A stretch of 64,000 nucleotides of DNA, from contig NZ_CP086239.1 in assembly GCF_026650985.1 (NCBI RefSeq), positions 2,046,001-2,110,000 on the forward strand. Reading direction: 5' to 3'. Position 1 is the stretch's first letter, and each line of letters begins with the position of its first letter. The translations under genes and the position numbers were made by a program. This document shows positions 62,571 to 64,000 of this stretch, in pieces. The notes under the pieces were generated by a model. The model was given only the letters and a program-made list of their open reading frames with translations, searched no databases and was not told the origin of the DNA. The stretch comes from Clostridium estertheticum. Its GTDB lineage: Bacteria > Bacillota > Clostridia > Clostridiales > Clostridiaceae.

Positions 62571-64000
62571 CTAATCTTCACTCCCACTTTTATTTGATTT
62601 ACTCATTGCTAATCTATAATAATAACTATAAGTTGATAATATGTTTTTCTTCTCATTCTCAAGGTTATATACCTTTCCCCCTAATGTTTCATCTAAAATC
62701 TTATTCATAAATAAGTCTACATACTTTTCTATTGCCTCAATTCTTTTCTTACCATAATAAGGATCAACTCTTCTAAAATATTTTTGAATCTCACTTTTAC
62801 ATAAAACTGTTATATCTTCTTTTGTATATATATTCTTATCCCATCTACATAATAGGTCAATTATAATATTTAGCGGTTTATTTATAGAATTATCCTTTAT
62901 AAATCCACCATTTATACTTCCCTTTATATTATTTTGATTAGCAAATAGAGCTAATTCTTTAATATTTGACACTAATGTCTCACCATCCTCTACATAACTT
63001 AAAATGCCATCTACAAAATCTTTAATTTCTTTAATCTTAAAAGTAGGATTATCATATTTGTTTTTTATTTTTTTATAAATGAAATATATAAAATTTGTTT
63101 TCCCCTTTGCTAAAGCTTTTAGTGAATCATAAACTATATCTGCTGTTTCTCCCAAGGTCTTAGCTAATGAAAAAAGATTTACAAATAATTTTATTGTATT
63201 TAAACATTCTTCTTTCGTCCAACTTTTTTCAAATATATTCCTAAATGGTACAGGAACTTCGCCTACATATATCTCTTCCATTTCACTTTGGTCTAGTATG
63301 GGTACTGGAAACTCACTTATAACTATTTTTGAGTCAAAAGATATATTAAACGTTAGTGCATATAACAATGTAGAAATCCATTTTGACGTTTCATTATCCT
63401 TTTTAACCAAATGTATAGGCAAAATAAAATAGTTTGTTAATGTTTCTGCATAATTAGGTAGGGCAATACCATTTATCTTAGCTTGTGTAAAAAGTGGTTC
63501 TATCTCCTCCACATTTTTGCTAGCTAATGCTACAAATGTACTATATTCATTAAAATAAATTGCACTTATGTCTTTGCTTTTAAATTGATTAATACTCTCT
63601 CTAAAAGCCCTGATATATGATTTTGTGTTAAATCCTCTAGGAAGTATACTTAGATATCTCCTGCTTACTTCAACTTTTGAGGCATAGGTAACTTTATGAA
63701 GCAAATATTCTATATTGCATATAGAACAAATATTCCTTTTAGGTTCCCTCTCTCCGCCATTTATTTTATTTGAAAAATTTTGTATTTTCAGCTTGTATGG
63801 AACATTCGCTGCCATCCAATTACTTGTCTCATATTCACTGCTGCATAAACAGCATTTGCTACTTTTTTTCTCGGAATATTTCCTTAATGCATTCTCCTTT
63901 TTAAATGTAATTTTATTATCAAAAGATAGAATTATATTTCGATTAAAATAATCTTTTAAATCAACCCACATTGCATCTTCATCTTTACTCTCTTTACTTG
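62571..64000 (-). CDS. cas10d: Type I-D large subunit Cas10d (Csc3), C-terminal part
   Basis: The open frame runs through the right edge of the window; the ATG at 63971 is internal, since the frame continues upstream as SKSESKDEDA. The segment seen (over 475 residues) has a zinc-finger-like block CCLCSSEYETSNWMAANVPY ... CSICNIEYLLHKV and the helical C-terminal region, ending SKSGSED. The HD nuclease domain expected at the N-terminus and any palm motif lie outside. As the large subunit it recognises PAM and cleaves DNA in this subtype. It is the first visible gene of the operon. Confidence 0.88.
   Translation of the reverse strand, partial: SKESKDEDAMWVDLKDYFNRNIILSFDNKITFKKENALRKYSEKKSSKCCLCSSEYETSNWMAANVPYKLKIQNFSNKINGGEREPKRNICSICNIEYLLHKVTYASKVEVSRRYLSILPRGFNTKSYIRAFRESINQFKSKDISAIYFNEYSTFVALASKNVEEIEPLFTQAKINGIALPNYAETLTNYFILPIHLVKKDNETSKWISTLLYALTFNISFDSKIVISEFPVPILDQSEMEEIYVGEVPVPFRNIFEKSWTKEECLNTIKLFVNLFSLAKTLGETADIVYDSLKALAKGKTNFIYFIYKKIKNKYDNPTFKIKEIKDFVDGILSYVEDGETLVSNIKELALFANQNNIKGSINGGFIKDNSINKPLNIIIDLLCRWDKNIYTKEDITVLCKSEIQKYFRRVDPYYGKKRIEAIEKYVDLFMNKILDETLGGKVYNLENEKKNILSTYSYYYRLAMSKSNKSGSED

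Noticed and set aside
1-64000. tRNA, rRNA, riboswitches and T-boxes
   Set aside because: Intergenic regions were read for conserved cores; none was recognised with enough support.

Overview
The window is AT-rich with short, SD-led genes, most of them on the minus strand. Protein types (Opp permease, sigma factor with DUF1659/DUF2922, cyanophycin synthetase, iron alcohol dehydrogenase, Cys-type glutathione peroxidase, SH3b-NlpC/P60 hydrolase, IS1182 transposases) point to an anaerobic clostridial Firmicute, probably Clostridium sensu lato. This is inferred from gene content only. No rRNA or tRNA genes were recognised.

Layout. 1-1.1 kb: end of an oligopeptide ABC transporter operon. 2-2.7 kb: an mntA antitoxin beside a deleted hepT toxin. 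2.9-6.25 kb: two near-identical IS1182-family elements in tandem, separated and flanked by three copies of a 28-bp palindrome that looks like a duplicated terminator hairpin. 6.2-10.3 kb: a five-gene stress operon (glutathione peroxidase, metallo-hydrolase, alcohol dehydrogenase, nitroreductase, DJ-1 protein) with a consensus promoter and an operator-like dyad. 10.4-13.7 kb: two adjacent P-loop GTPases and a membrane TPR protein. 14-17.4 kb: GGDEF and WYL genes, then fragments of NERD-like and RhuM-like genes and a frameshifted AAA ATPase. 17.8-21.3 kb: a sigma factor/DUF1659/DUF2922/DnaD-type module divergent from an XRE repressor, with a perfect dyad between them. 21.3-24.3 kb: a large P-loop protein and a J-like/TPR/SEC-C protein. 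24.6-28.5 kb: an iadA-cphA cyanophycin operon.

28.5-44 kb is an accessory zone of single, unrelated small genes (acetyltransferases, small membrane proteins, Nudix, DJ-1, methyltransferase and others) with long spacers, many gene fragments (integrase, esterase, others) and several families of dispersed hairpin or inverted repeats. One 3.4-kb unit is bounded by inverted repeats of about 206 bp. 44-52.3 kb resembles a decayed defence island: an MNT/HEPN pair, an AAA ATPase, fragments resembling a methyltransferase and a Schlafen-type protein, and a DUF2357/PD-(D/E)XK nuclease that is frameshifted and also present as at least five scattered pieces.

52.5-64 kb holds a type I-D CRISPR-Cas locus: a 45-repeat array, its leader, then (gene order in transcription) cas10d (cut by the window edge)-csc2-csc1-cas3-cas6-cas4-cas1-cas2, all on the minus strand and reading towards the array. 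The genes are tightly packed or overlapping, consistent with one operon; Cas6 should process the array transcript to leave an ATTGAAAC 5' handle, Csc1/Csc2/Cas10d form the effector, Cas3 is the helicase, and Cas1/2/4 add spacers. Repeat variants show a G-A-G block history along the array.
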